From positions 186,001-250,000 of the forward strand of contig JADJUF010000037.1 of assembly GCA_016717005.1 (NCBI GenBank): a stretch of DNA of 64,000 bases. The letters are read 5' to 3'. Positions 1 to 8,021 of this stretch are shown one piece after another. The notes under the pieces were generated by a model. The model did not search any database and had not been told where the DNA came from. It saw only the letters and a program-made list of their open reading frames with translations. The DNA comes from Myxococcales bacterium. GTDB lineage: Bacteria; Myxococcota_A; Polyangia; Haliangiales; Haliangiaceae. How positions within the stretch are numbered: position 1 is the stretch's first letter; each line of letters starts with the position of its first letter. A program made the position numbers and the translations under genes.

Positions 1-1
1 C

Positions 2-703
2 CACGCGATCCAGTCGGCGGCCGACGCCGTCATCCGCAACAACATCATCCTGGGGTCGGTCGCCAACGGCATCGCGATGCAGCCGCACCAGGCCGGCACG
101 CCGGGCAACCTGACGGTCGTGCACAACACCGTGCTCCACGCGACCAACGACGCCATCCGGGTCAGCGGCATGACCGGCGCGGTCACGATCGCCAACAACG
201 CGCTCTACGCCCAGGCCGGCAACGCGATCGCCGCGAGCGGAGACACCAGCCAGCTCGTCGTCGCCGGCAATCGCGGCGCCGGCGCCACCGCGGGGATCAG
301 CGCGGGGTTCACCGCGTCGAGCCTGGCCGCCGACCTCACGAGCGCCAGCTACACCGGCGCGCCGCCCAACGACGTGTTCCCCGCGGCCGGCGGCGGCTTG
401 ATCGGCGCCGGCGATCCGGCGCACGCGGTGGCCGACGACTTCAACGGCGCCGCGCGGGTCGGCGCGCCCGACGTCGGCGCCTACGCGTTCGCCGCCGGCG
501 GCAACCCGGGCTGGCAGCTGATGGCCGGCTTCAAGGACCTCGCGGCCGGGAGCGGCGGTGCCGACGGCGGCGTCGACGGCGGCGTCGGTGGCGACGGCGA
601 GCGCGGCGGGTGCTGCCAGACCTCGTCGGCGCCGCTGCCGTCGACGGCGCTCCTGGCGGGGCTGCTCGCGCTCGCGCTCGGGCGCCGGCGCCGCCGCGCC
701 TGA
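2..703 (+). CDS. Secreted right-handed beta-helix protein with MYXO-CTERM tail (5' truncated)
   Basis: The frame is open from the first bases of the window, so the N-terminus is missing. The visible part has repeated short beta-strand units with Asn/Val ladders (NNIILGS, GNLTVVHNTVLH, GAVTIANNALYA), typical of parallel beta-helix proteins such as pectate-lyase-like or choice-of-anchor proteins. The C-terminus has a Gly/Asp-rich linker, a GGCC motif, a hydrophobic stretch of about 15 residues and an Arg cluster (GRRRRRA). This is the MYXO-CTERM sorting signal, known in myxobacteria for cell-surface anchoring after processing at the Cys. It therefore most likely acts on the outer surface. Any substrate or enzymatic activity cannot be read from this fragment. 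Confidence 0.8.
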   Translation, partial: HAIQSAADAVIRNNIILGSVANGIAMQPHQAGTPGNLTVVHNTVLHATNDAIRVSGMTGAVTIANNALYAQAGNAIAASGDTSQLVVAGNRGAGATAGISAGFTASSLAADLTSASYTGAPPNDVFPAAGGGLIGAGDPAHAVADDFNGAARVGAPDVGAYAFAAGGNPGWQLMAGFKDLAAGSGGADGGVDGGVGGDGERGGCCQTSSAPLPSTALLAGLLALALGRRRRRA

Positions 704-851
704 CGCCCCCGGCCTGCCCCGGGTACACCGGCGATCGGCGCCGCCGCGCCTCGAGCGCGTGGGGATCGGATCGACCCAGGCGCGCCCGGATCAGCCGCCG
801 AACCAGCGGCCGATCGACGCCGCGGGGATCGGCCCAACCCAACGCCTCGGG

Positions 852-1589
852 TCAGAGGCCGAGCCAGCGGCCGATCGGCGCGAGCGCGCTGGCCAGCACC
901 TGCGACGCGGTGAACGCCAGCACGATGTGGGCGAGGGTCATCGCGTGCCCGAGCAGCGTCAGCAGGCCGTCGCGCTCGAGCAGGCCGATCGCGTAGGCCA
1001 GGATCGGCACGATGAACACCATGTTCGAGCCAGGGATCGGCAGCGGCAGCGCCAGCCCGAGGCCGAGCACGACCACGCCGAGCCCGACCAGCGCCAGCCC
1101 GGGCCCGCGGGTCAGCGGTGACAGCCGCTCGCGCACGAGGTGCGCCATCCAGCCGGTGGTCCGGGTCAGCCAGCGGCCGATGCGGCGCAGCGCCGTCACC
1201 GTCAGCGTGACCCTGCGGATCCGCGCCGGCAACCACGGTCGGGCGCGCCCGACCACCAGCTGCGCGCCGACGAACGCGATCGCCAGGCCGAACGGCGTCG
1301 ACATGCCGAAGAACGGGATCGCGGTCAGCGCCAGCAGCGCGATCACGAAGCCGAAGCCCGCGCTGGCGGTGGCGTCGAGGATCTCGGCGATGGTCAGGCC
1401 GTCGCGGGCGTCGATCACCACCGGATCGCCCGGCGAGATCGTGGCCACGGCCGGCGCGGTGACGTCGGTCGCGGTGGCGGCGGCCTCGGTCTGGCGCGCC
1501 TCGGCGCTGGTCGCCAGCTCGGCCAGCAGGCTCGACAGCCGCAACCCGGCCGGGGCCGAGATGCGCAGCGACTCCGGATCCCCCGTCAC
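852..1589 (-). CDS. ExoD-family exopolysaccharide synthesis membrane protein
   Basis: A 245-residue protein starting at a GTG. After a soluble N-terminal part of about 75 residues, it has hydrophobic segments around residues 78-110 and 165-230. The segments FFGMSTPFGLAIAFVGAQLVVGR and PLPIPGSNMVFIVPILAYAIG match the conserved Pro/Gly-containing loops of the ExoD family (exopolysaccharide synthesis protein, first described in Sinorhizobium). The family's biochemical role is unresolved; it sits in the inner membrane. The gene is tail-to-tail with the beta-helix gene and shows no operon partner. The family call is fairly secure; a role in polysaccharide production is inference. Confidence 0.75.
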   Translation of the reverse strand: MTGDPESLRISAPAGLRLSSLLAELATSAEARQTEAAATATDVTAPAVATISPGDPVVIDARDGLTIAEILDATASAGFGFVIALLALTAIPFFGMSTPFGLAIAFVGAQLVVGRARPWLPARIRRVTLTVTALRRIGRWLTRTTGWMAHLVRERLSPLTRGPGLALVGLGVVVLGLGLALPLPIPGSNMVFIVPILAYAIGLLERDGLLTLLGHAMTLAHIVLAFTASQVLASALAPIGRWLGL

Positions 1590-1833
1590 GCCGCCAGTGT
1601 GACGTGTCGGCGTCGGCTCGCCAAGCCGCGCCGCACGCGAGGACGAGCCCCCGGCCGCCGCGACGCTCAGGCCCGCCAGCGCGACGATCGCCAGCGCGCC
1701 GCGGCCGACGTCCCCGCGCCGGCCCGCCGGCGCCGGAGCGACGACCGTCGCCGCACGCCGTGCGGGACGCGACGTGGTGCCTCGTCCGCGCGGCGCACCA
1801 GGATCTGCGTGAGGCCCGCGCCGCGGCGCTCGG

Positions 1834-3465
1834 TCAGAACCCGTGCGCGGCCAGCACCGCGCGCACCTGGGCCGGGCGGTCGGCGATGAACTGCGCGGTC
1901 TCGGCCTGGGCCTGGGCGAACTCGGTCGGATCGAACTCGCGCCCAGGATCCGCGGCCAGGAGCGGCGTCAGCTGCGCGACGATCGCCGCGCGCCGAGCCT
2001 CGAGCTGCAGGTCCTCGAACGCCGCCAGCGCGTCGCGCAGCCGCGCGGCGAACGCGGCCTCGCACGCGGGCTCGCTCAGGCACCGCTGCGCGATCCGCCC
2101 CATGGGCCCCCACTCGTCGATCGAGTTGGGCTGGAAGGTCTGGTCGAGGCCGCTGGGGATGATCGTCCAGCGGTCGCGGGCGGGGTCGTGGTAGACGCGG
2201 TAGTTGTTGACGATGTCGTAGCTGTAGCCGTCCCAGTGCGACAGCATCGCCTCGACCGCCCACATCGTCAGGTAGCGATCGAAGTCGAGGATCTGGGTCA
2301 CCGCCGGGTAGAAGCCGCCGATCGGCAGCGCGTCGAGCCGGGCGATCAGCCCGCGCACCGGCTCGTAGGTCTCGGGATCGGCGTCGGCGCCGGGCGCGCC
2401 GTCGCAGGCGTCGGGCGTGAACTCGCGGGTCAGGCAGCCGCTGTCGTCGTCGGCGATGTTGCCGGACTCGAGCTGGCACCAGTACGTGCCCTCGTACAGC
2501 ATCCCCTGGTTCGAGCCGAAGTGCCGCGCCAGGAACCGCCGGTCGACGGACTCGACGTGCAGGTAGTGCCCGAACAGCGCGCCGTTGACGAGCACCCGCA
2601 CGGGCGCCGTCCGCGCCGCGGGCACGCCCATCGCGCGGAACAGCGCGTAGGCCAGGCGCTCGTGGGTGAGGCTCTTGTCCTGCACCATGTTGTTGAGCGT
2701 CAGCGCGCCCAGGCCGCCGATGCGCCGGTCGGCGGGGCACCCCGCCACCGTGGGGTCGTCCCAGTCGAGGCTGACCTTGAAGCCGGCCTTCTCGTCGAGC
2801 TCCCGGGCCGAGCCGCAACCGCCCTTGACCTTGACGCCGACGCCGGTCAGCGCGACGCCGGCGTAGGCGACGTCGCCGGCGAAGTAGTCGCGGCTGTAGG
2901 GCACGCACCCGGGCGGCTCCGCCTGGGCGTTGATCGCGGCGTAGCTCTCCGCCGACAGCGTGAGCTCGACGTCGCGCACGGTCGTGTCATCGAACAAGGC
3001 CGTCGAGCCGTCGTCGGTGCGGAACGCGACCGGCGAGCTCCAGGGGCCGGCCTGGGTGCAGCCGTCGACGGTGCGGGTCGTCTGGCGGATCCGGACCAGG
3101 TGATCGCGCCACAGCTCGAGCGACCCGAGCACCGCGGCCGGGCCCTCGTACGCGCCCATGGCCAGGGTCACCGGCGGCGGGTGCGACGAGGCCAGCGCCA
3201 CGGACCACACCCGCTCGCGGGGGCTGCCGTCGGCGTTGGCGGTCCAGACCTCGTAGTCGGTCACGGCCAGGAGATCGCCGTCGGGATCGATCGGCGCGGT
3301 CGCGTCGACGACGAACGTGGCGGCCGTCACGTCGATCCGGCCGCCGACGTCGGTGAGCACGGTCGGCGCCAGCGGCGGCTGATCGCCGGCGCACACGTCG
3401 GGCAGCTTGGGCACGTCGGCGCACGCCGCCAGCGCGACGACCACCATGGCGACGAGCCGGACCAT
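1834..3465 (-). CDS. CotH-kinase family lipoprotein
   Basis: A 543-residue protein. I chose the ATG at 3465 because it opens a lipoprotein signal (VVALAAC, Cys15) and the longer upstream frame is only a shadow. The N-terminal 200 residues look like Ig/fibronectin-type strands. The second half carries CotH hallmarks: a strand with GVKVKGG, KAGFKVSLDWDD, then LTLNNMVQDKSLTHERLAYALFRAMGVPAART, an LDQTF motif and a C-terminal helical part. CotH proteins are atypical secreted protein kinases (spore-coat CotH in Bacillus). Here it would act in the periplasm or outside the cell on an unknown target. It is divergent from the lipoprotein gene at 3511 across only 45 bases. Confidence 0.8.
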   Translation of the reverse strand: MVRLVAMVVVALAACADVPKLPDVCAGDQPPLAPTVLTDVGGRIDVTAATFVVDATAPIDPDGDLLAVTDYEVWTANADGSPRERVWSVALASSHPPPVTLAMGAYEGPAAVLGSLELWRDHLVRIRQTTRTVDGCTQAGPWSSPVAFRTDDGSTALFDDTTVRDVELTLSAESYAAINAQAEPPGCVPYSRDYFAGDVAYAGVALTGVGVKVKGGCGSARELDEKAGFKVSLDWDDPTVAGCPADRRIGGLGALTLNNMVQDKSLTHERLAYALFRAMGVPAARTAPVRVLVNGALFGHYLHVESVDRRFLARHFGSNQGMLYEGTYWCQLESGNIADDDSGCLTREFTPDACDGAPGADADPETYEPVRGLIARLDALPIGGFYPAVTQILDFDRYLTMWAVEAMLSHWDGYSYDIVNNYRVYHDPARDRWTIIPSGLDQTFQPNSIDEWGPMGRIAQRCLSEPACEAAFAARLRDALAAFEDLQLEARRAAIVAQLTPLLAADPGREFDPTEFAQAQAETAQFIADRPAQVRAVLAAHGF

Positions 3466-3498
3466 CACGGCCAGCGTAACGCGGCGACCAGCCCGGTG

Positions 3499-3504
3499 TA
3501 CACT
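3499..3504 (+). promoter_or_regulatory. Possible -10 box for a leaderless transcript
   Basis: TACACT lies six bases before the ATG of the lipoprotein gene at 3511, in the 45-base gap between two divergent genes. Transcription from it would begin at or next to the start codon, so the mRNA would be leaderless. No convincing -35 element or Shine-Dalgarno sequence is seen. This is a weak call from sequence pattern alone. Confidence 0.3.
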
Positions 3505-3510
3505 GACGTG

Positions 3511-4296
3511 ATGCGACGCGCGCTCGTGCTCGTGCTTGTCCCCGCGCTCCTGGCCGCGTGCGGGGCCGACGACAGCGCCGGACCAGTCGACGCGGCCATG
3601 GTCGACGCCGCGCTCGTCGACGTCGCGGACACCGACACCTCGCCGCCTCGCTTCGACGCGTTCGGCCCCGACGCCGCGGCCGCCGGCTTCGGCGCGCTGT
3701 CCGGCCAGTGCGGCGTCTTGACGCTGGCCGAGCTCGACGGCACCGACCCGCTGTGGTTCCAGGGCGAGTTCACGTTCGACAACCGCTACGACGACCCGGC
3801 CGAGCGCCCGCAGCTCACGCCCGGCGGCCAGTACATGATGTCGGTGCCCAACGCCGGCGGCAGCTCGGTGTTCTCGGAGGTGTTCGCCTACGAGTGGCTG
3901 GCGCGGTGCGAGCAGGCCACGCTGCTCAAGACCGAGACCGAGATCGTCTACGACGTCGTCGGCAAGAAGGTCGACATGCTCGTCGAGATCGACGGCCGCA
4001 AGGTCGGCGTCAGCGTCACCCGGGCCATGACGTTCCCGCTCGGCGACCCGTACACGCTCGCGGCCGCGACGACGCTGTTCGAGCGCAAGCTCGACGACAT
4101 CCAGCTCGCGACCGAGCAGGTGTCCGCGGGCGATCGCTGGTCCAAGCAGATGCTCACGGTCATGGCCTACGACCTGCAACACGCCCAGGTCGCGATGGAG
4201 GCGTGGTCGATGCTCGACGCCGCGACCAAGGACGACACGCTCCTGGTGGTCGCCGTCACCAACGGCGACGACCTGTTCATCTACACCGACATGTGA
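3511..4296 (+). CDS. Lipoprotein of unknown function with a possible nuclease-like core
   Basis: A 261-residue protein with a lipoprotein signal peptide (PALLAAC, Cys17) and an Asp/Ala-rich linker (residues 20-60). It then has a compact domain of about 190 residues. The segment around residues 143-172 (TEIVYDVVGKKVDMLVEIDG followed by RKVGVSVTRA) is a helix-strand-strand arrangement with D155 and E159 at the end of a strand. This loosely recalls PD-(D/E)XK nuclease folds, but no canonical ExK is present, so no activity is claimed. I do not recognise the family. It is divergent from the CotH-type lipoprotein and convergent with the desaturase gene. Confidence 0.7.
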   Translation: MRRALVLVLVPALLAACGADDSAGPVDAAMVDAALVDVADTDTSPPRFDAFGPDAAAAGFGALSGQCGVLTLAELDGTDPLWFQGEFTFDNRYDDPAERPQLTPGGQYMMSVPNAGGSSVFSEVFAYEWLARCEQATLLKTETEIVYDVVGKKVDMLVEIDGRKVGVSVTRAMTFPLGDPYTLAAATTLFERKLDDIQLATEQVSAGDRWSKQMLTVMAYDLQHAQVAMEAWSMLDAATKDDTLLVVAVTNGDDLFIYTDM

Positions 4297-4348
4297 CGGG
4301 CGGCGCGACCGCGCGTCAGGATCCTGATCAGGATCAGGTCGGCCAGGC

Positions 4349-5455
4349 TCAGGTCGTCGGGCCCGGGGCCAGCGCCGGGGCGCGCACGTCCGGGATCGGG
4401 CGCTCGGGCAGGTCCGCGGCGGCGAGCTGGGGCGCGCGCCCCGGCGTCAGCGTCGGCCAGGTCTGGCCGGTGCGCGGATCGATCAGCGTCTCGGCGTCGC
4501 GGTAGACCCGCGCGGTGCGGTGCAGCGCGGCGACGGCGCTGGTGAGCGGCATGGACTGGTAGCGCTCGGGCCAGTGGCGCATGAGCGCGGCGCGGACCGC
4601 CGGCGCGTGGCGGGTGCTCATCGCCGGGAACAGGTGGTGCTCGACGTGGAAGCCGAACCCGAGCGTGAGCCACTCGAGCGGCCGCGGCAGCGTCACGCTG
4701 AGCGAGTTCGCCAGCGGATCGTTGACGTCGGTCATCGGGCTCAGGCCGTGGTTGGTGAGGATGTGGCCCATCACGATCACGTTGCCGAGCAGGAGCGGGA
4801 TGACGTAGACGAACAGGAACGCGAGGGGCCCGACCAGCCACGCCACCGCCGCCCACAGCAGCACCGCCGCGACGGTCTCGACGACGACCTCGGTGAACGC
4901 GCTCGGCGACAGCCAGCCACGACCGCGGGCGCTGAACAGGATCTGCTTGCTCTGCCCGGTGTACCCGAGCAGCAGGCTCAGGATCCCGGTCCAGCGGCGC
5001 CCGCCGAGCGCGAACGAGTCGGTCGCCACCCGGACGGTGCGGCTCGCGCGGTACGCGTCGAGCATCGGGTACATGTCGGGATCGCGCTCGCGCAGGTTGG
5101 TGCGGCCGTGGTGCTCGCGGTTGTGCCAGACCACCCACAGCCGCGGCGACACCATGAACGGCGCGAAGCCGATCCAGCCGACCGCGCGCTTGAGCCAGCC
5201 GGTGCGGACGATGCCGCCGTGCAGGGTCTCGTGGGCGACGAAGGTGATGCCGGCGAAGCTGACGCCGATGACCAGCGAGGCCACGACGATCAGCGGCCAC
5301 GGCAGCCAGCCGCGGGCGACCGCCAGGGTGGCCATCACGATGATGGCCAGGTGCACCGGCAGCCAGAGCAGCCGCGAGCGGGCGGGCGCGAACGTCGACG
5401 CCGGTAGCTCGGCCTTGAGCCTCCGGGCGTAGTGGGCGATCGGGTACAGCTGCAT
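4349..5455 (-). CDS. Membrane fatty-acid desaturase
   Basis: A protein of about 368 residues with the three histidine boxes of membrane di-iron desaturases: HETLH, HNREHH and, near the C-terminus, HVEHHLF. Four or more hydrophobic stretches flank them (for example LWLPVHLAIIVMATLAVARG and the pair after FTEVVVETVAAVLL). The last box, Hx2HH, is typical of acyl-lipid and acyl-CoA desaturases. The family introduces a double bond into membrane fatty acids with O2 and an electron donor. The start is placed at the ATG at 5455; a GTG 45 bases upstream at 5500 is possible. Regiospecificity cannot be read from the sequence. Confidence 0.88.
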   Translation of the reverse strand: MQLYPIAHYARRLKAELPASTFAPARSRLLWLPVHLAIIVMATLAVARGWLPWPLIVVASLVIGVSFAGITFVAHETLHGGIVRTGWLKRAVGWIGFAPFMVSPRLWVVWHNREHHGRTNLRERDPDMYPMLDAYRASRTVRVATDSFALGGRRWTGILSLLLGYTGQSKQILFSARGRGWLSPSAFTEVVVETVAAVLLWAAVAWLVGPLAFLFVYVIPLLLGNVIVMGHILTNHGLSPMTDVNDPLANSLSVTLPRPLEWLTLGFGFHVEHHLFPAMSTRHAPAVRAALMRHWPERYQSMPLTSAVAALHRTARVYRDAETLIDPRTGQTWPTLTPGRAPQLAAADLPERPIPDVRAPALAPGPTT

Positions 5456-5773
5456 GTCGCCAACGTGGCGCGTTCGCGACGTAACCGTGGTCACGATCAC
5501 GCCACGAGGCGGTCAGGCTCTCGCGAGGATAGGCGCGCCCGTCGACGACGCTCCGCGTCGAACCGGGGTGGTCGGACCTTGGCATCGAGCCGCGATCCGG
5601 TGAGCCAGCGGTGCCGCCTCGACGACGGCGCCACGCCGCTGAGGTTGTCCTCACGCCGGGAGTGGCGCGGCCCGCGCGAGAGCCCCGATTTCACGCCCGC
5701 CGGAGCACCAGGGCGCCGGGGCGTCAGACCGCGGTGGCAAGGTCGGCCGGTGCAGGTCGACTCGCCCGTGTCC
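5456..5773. other. Divergent intergenic region
   Basis: 318 bases between the desaturase (minus) and the deoxynucleoside kinase (plus). It must hold both promoters, but I see no convincing -35/-10 pair, operator palindrome or small gene. Open frames across it are shadows. Confidence 0.5.
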
Positions 5774-6517
5774 ATGTCCTCGCCGATCGCCCCTGCCCCG
5801 GTGACCCGGGGCGCTGGTCCGGTCGCGGCCGCGCCGCCGGTCCCCGCGCGCGGCGCCAAGGCGGTCGACGACAGCCTCGGCACGATCTTCATCGGCATCG
5901 CCGGGATGATCGGCGCCGGCAAGTCGACGCTGGCGACCGCGCTCGGCGGCCACCTCGGCATCGACGTCCACTACGAGCCGGTCGCCGACAACGAGTACCT
6001 CGCCGACTTCTACCGGGACACGGCGCGCTACTCGTTCGCGATGCAGGTGTACCTGCTCAACCGCCGGTTCCAGCAGCACCAGGAGATCATCTGGCGCGGC
6101 CGCTCGGCGGTGCAGGACCGCACGATCTACGAGGACTCGATCTTCGCCAAGATGCTGGCGGCGACGGGGCTGATGGAGGAGCGCGACTACCGCACCTACC
6201 AGCAGCTGTTCCGGCACATGGCGAACTTCATGTGCAAGCCGAGCTGCATCATCTACCTCGACGTGTCGCCGGCCAGCTCGCTCGAGCGCATCCAGCGCCG
6301 CAGCCGCGACGTCGAGGCCACGATCAAGCTCGAGTACCTCGAGGCCCTCTACGAGGGCTACCAGGAGTTCGTGCAGTCGATCTCCAAGGTCGTGCCGGTG
6401 ATCCGCGTCGACTACGACCGGTTCGCGACCGCCGAGGAGATGGCCGACGTGATCCGGCGCGAGTACCTCGACGTCAGCTTCCTGCGCCAGGCCACGCGGT
6501 TCGATCCGACGCGGTAG
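5774..6517 (+). CDS. Deoxynucleoside kinase (dNK/dGK-dAK family)
   Basis: A 247-residue protein. After a flexible Pro/Ala-rich N-terminus of about 34 residues there is a P-loop, GIAGMIGAGKST (Lys50). It is followed by YEPV (the Glu that contacts the nucleoside), the DRTIYEDSIFA segment with the family's Asp-Arg pair (115-116), and an Arg-rich lid (ERIQRRSRDVE, about 171-181). These are the landmarks of deoxynucleoside kinases that phosphorylate deoxynucleosides for salvage, as in Bacillus deoxyadenosine/deoxyguanosine kinases. It acts in the cytosol. The ATG at 5774 keeps the catalytic domain intact; the longer open frame upstream is unlikely to be coding. Base specificity is not deducible. 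Confidence 0.88.
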   Translation: MSSPIAPAPVTRGAGPVAAAPPVPARGAKAVDDSLGTIFIGIAGMIGAGKSTLATALGGHLGIDVHYEPVADNEYLADFYRDTARYSFAMQVYLLNRRFQQHQEIIWRGRSAVQDRTIYEDSIFAKMLAATGLMEERDYRTYQQLFRHMANFMCKPSCIIYLDVSPASSLERIQRRSRDVEATIKLEYLEALYEGYQEFVQSISKVVPVIRVDYDRFATAEEMADVIRREYLDVSFLRQATRFDPTR

Positions 6518-6528
6518 CGGCGCGGCGT

Positions 6529-7389
6529 CTACAGCGGGTACGCGGTCGAGCACGCGCCGATCGGGCCGCTCTGCGCCGTCGCCGGCCGGACCCAGCCCGA
6601 GCCGTTGCACTGGTACCAGGCGCTGTTCGAGGCCGACTGCACGCACGCGCGGGCGACGACGCCGCGGCCGAGCGTGGCCGACTGGCACCAGTCGTAGCTG
6701 GCGGTGCAGCCGGCGGTGCCGGACCGGGCCTGCCAGGCGCCGTCGACGCACGCGAACCAGCTGCCGGCGGCGGTGCGGACGCAGGTGCCGGCGGCGACGT
6801 CGCGCGCGAGCGTGGCCGAGGTGCAGGTCGCGGCGCTCGGCGGCGGCGGCGGCGGGTTCGGCGTCGGCGCGTCGCTGCACGGGCCCAGCGGGGTCGAGCG
6901 CGCGACCTCCTCGACGGTGACGGTCTTGCGATCGCTCCAGCCCAGGCCCGAGGTGCCGTACAGGTACTGCGCGACCCGCGGCGACACGTCCATGATCGGG
7001 CGGGCCGCGGCGCGCTCGACGCACACGTCCGGGCCGTAGTCGTCGGTCTGGGCGACGACGCACTTGCCGTTGGCGCGGATCGCGACCCGGGCGCCGCAGC
7101 CGTACCGCTGCCGCGACGCCGCGTAGTACCAGGTGCCGTCGGCGCGGCCGCCGCACGACATGCCCTGGGTGTCGCTGCCGCCACCGAACGTGGTGATCAC
7201 GTAGGTCTTGTCGGCGGGGACGCTCGCGTCCGCCTGGCCGTGGCAGCCGGTCAACGCGAACGTCGACGCGACGCTGGCGCCGGCGGTGGCGTCCTCGTCT
7301 TCGAAGCCCGACTCGACGACGACGTCGGTCGCACAGGCACCTGCGAGGAGGGTGAACGCGAGCCAGGCCGAGCGCATGGCGCGGAGCAT
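6529..7389 (-). CDS. Lipoprotein with double-psi beta-barrel (RlpA/barwin-like) and Cys-rich tail repeats
   Basis: A protein of about 286 residues with a lipoprotein signal (TLLAGAC). Residues about 40-150 form a barwin/RlpA-like domain: a Gly-rich start TTFGGGSDTQGMSCGG, then AIRANGKCVVAQTDDYGPDVCV and PIMDVSPRVAQYLYG. The conserved DxGP-type turn is replaced by DDYGP. After a poly-Pro hinge there are three short units with WYQC/WFAC and SATL..GVVARACV, each with two Cys, resembling carbohydrate-binding or SH3-like repeats. RlpA-type domains cleave or bind peptidoglycan in other bacteria; whether this one is active is unknown. Start codons at 7395 (GTG), 7389 and 7377 are all possible. Confidence 0.75.
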   Translation of the reverse strand: MLRAMRSAWLAFTLLAGACATDVVVESGFEDEDATAGASVASTFALTGCHGQADASVPADKTYVITTFGGGSDTQGMSCGGRADGTWYYAASRQRYGCGARVAIRANGKCVVAQTDDYGPDVCVERAAARPIMDVSPRVAQYLYGTSGLGWSDRKTVTVEEVARSTPLGPCSDAPTPNPPPPPPSAATCTSATLARDVAAGTCVRTAAGSWFACVDGAWQARSGTAGCTASYDWCQSATLGRGVVARACVQSASNSAWYQCNGSGWVRPATAQSGPIGACSTAYPL

Positions 7390-7530
7390 TTGCACCGCCC
7401 GTGCCGGCCGTGCGTGGCGTCGAGCCCCGCGGATTCGCTCGGGGCCGGTCGGCGCCTGTCGACCGTGGGTTGCAGGCGCAGGCCCCGCTGCAACCTGACG
7501 TGGGCACCGCCAGCGGCGGCGCGCCCGCTG

Positions 7531-7974
7531 CTACTTGACCGACTTGGGGGCGTCCTTGGCCGGGCCGTCCTTGGCCGGGCCGTCCTTGGTCGGCGCCGAC
7601 GGCGCCACGACCTTCTGGCCCACCGCCCCCTCCATGAACGAGCGGCCCTCGAACAGCACGCCCTTCTCGACCATCAACGACGGCGTGTGCAGGTCGCCCT
7701 TGACCCGGCCCGGGGCCAGCACCTCGATGCCGCGCTTGGCCCGGACGTTGCCGACCAGCGTGCCCTGGATGATCACCTCGCCGATGTCGATCTCGGCCTC
7801 GACGTAGGCGCCCTCGCCGATGATCAGCGTGTCATCGGAGAAGATCTCGCCCTTGAGCTTGCCGTCGATGCGGACGGTGCCCTCGAAGGTGAGCTTGCCC
7901 TCGAACGAGGTGCCGCGTCCGAGCAGGGTGTTGATCTCGCTGACGATGCCTTCGCGTCGGGCCGGGACGGTCAT
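7531..7974 (-). CDS. Bactofilin
   Basis: A 147-residue protein. The central part (residues 15-115) is a right-handed beta-helix built of short repeats: GTSFEGKLTFEGTVRIDGKL, then GEIFSDDTLIIGEGAYVEAE and IIQGTLVGNVRAKRGIEVLA. This is the DUF583/bactofilin signature. A basic, repeated tail (TKDGPAKDGPAKDAPKSVK) follows. Bactofilins self-assemble into cytoskeletal filaments without nucleotide; in Myxococcus they position chromosome and ParABS components or support cell shape. The gene lies 47 bases downstream of a large Ser/Thr kinase on the same strand. Co-transcription, and phosphorylation of the bactofilin, are possible but are inferences. Confidence 0.92.
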   Translation of the reverse strand: MTVPARREGIVSEINTLLGRGTSFEGKLTFEGTVRIDGKLKGEIFSDDTLIIGEGAYVEAEIDIGEVIIQGTLVGNVRAKRGIEVLAPGRVKGDLHTPSLMVEKGVLFEGRSFMEGAVGQKVVAPSAPTKDGPAKDGPAKDAPKSVK

Positions 7975-8021
7975 GTTGGGCGGACGGTAGCGGATCCGCC
8001 GGGGCGGATCCAGCGGCGACG

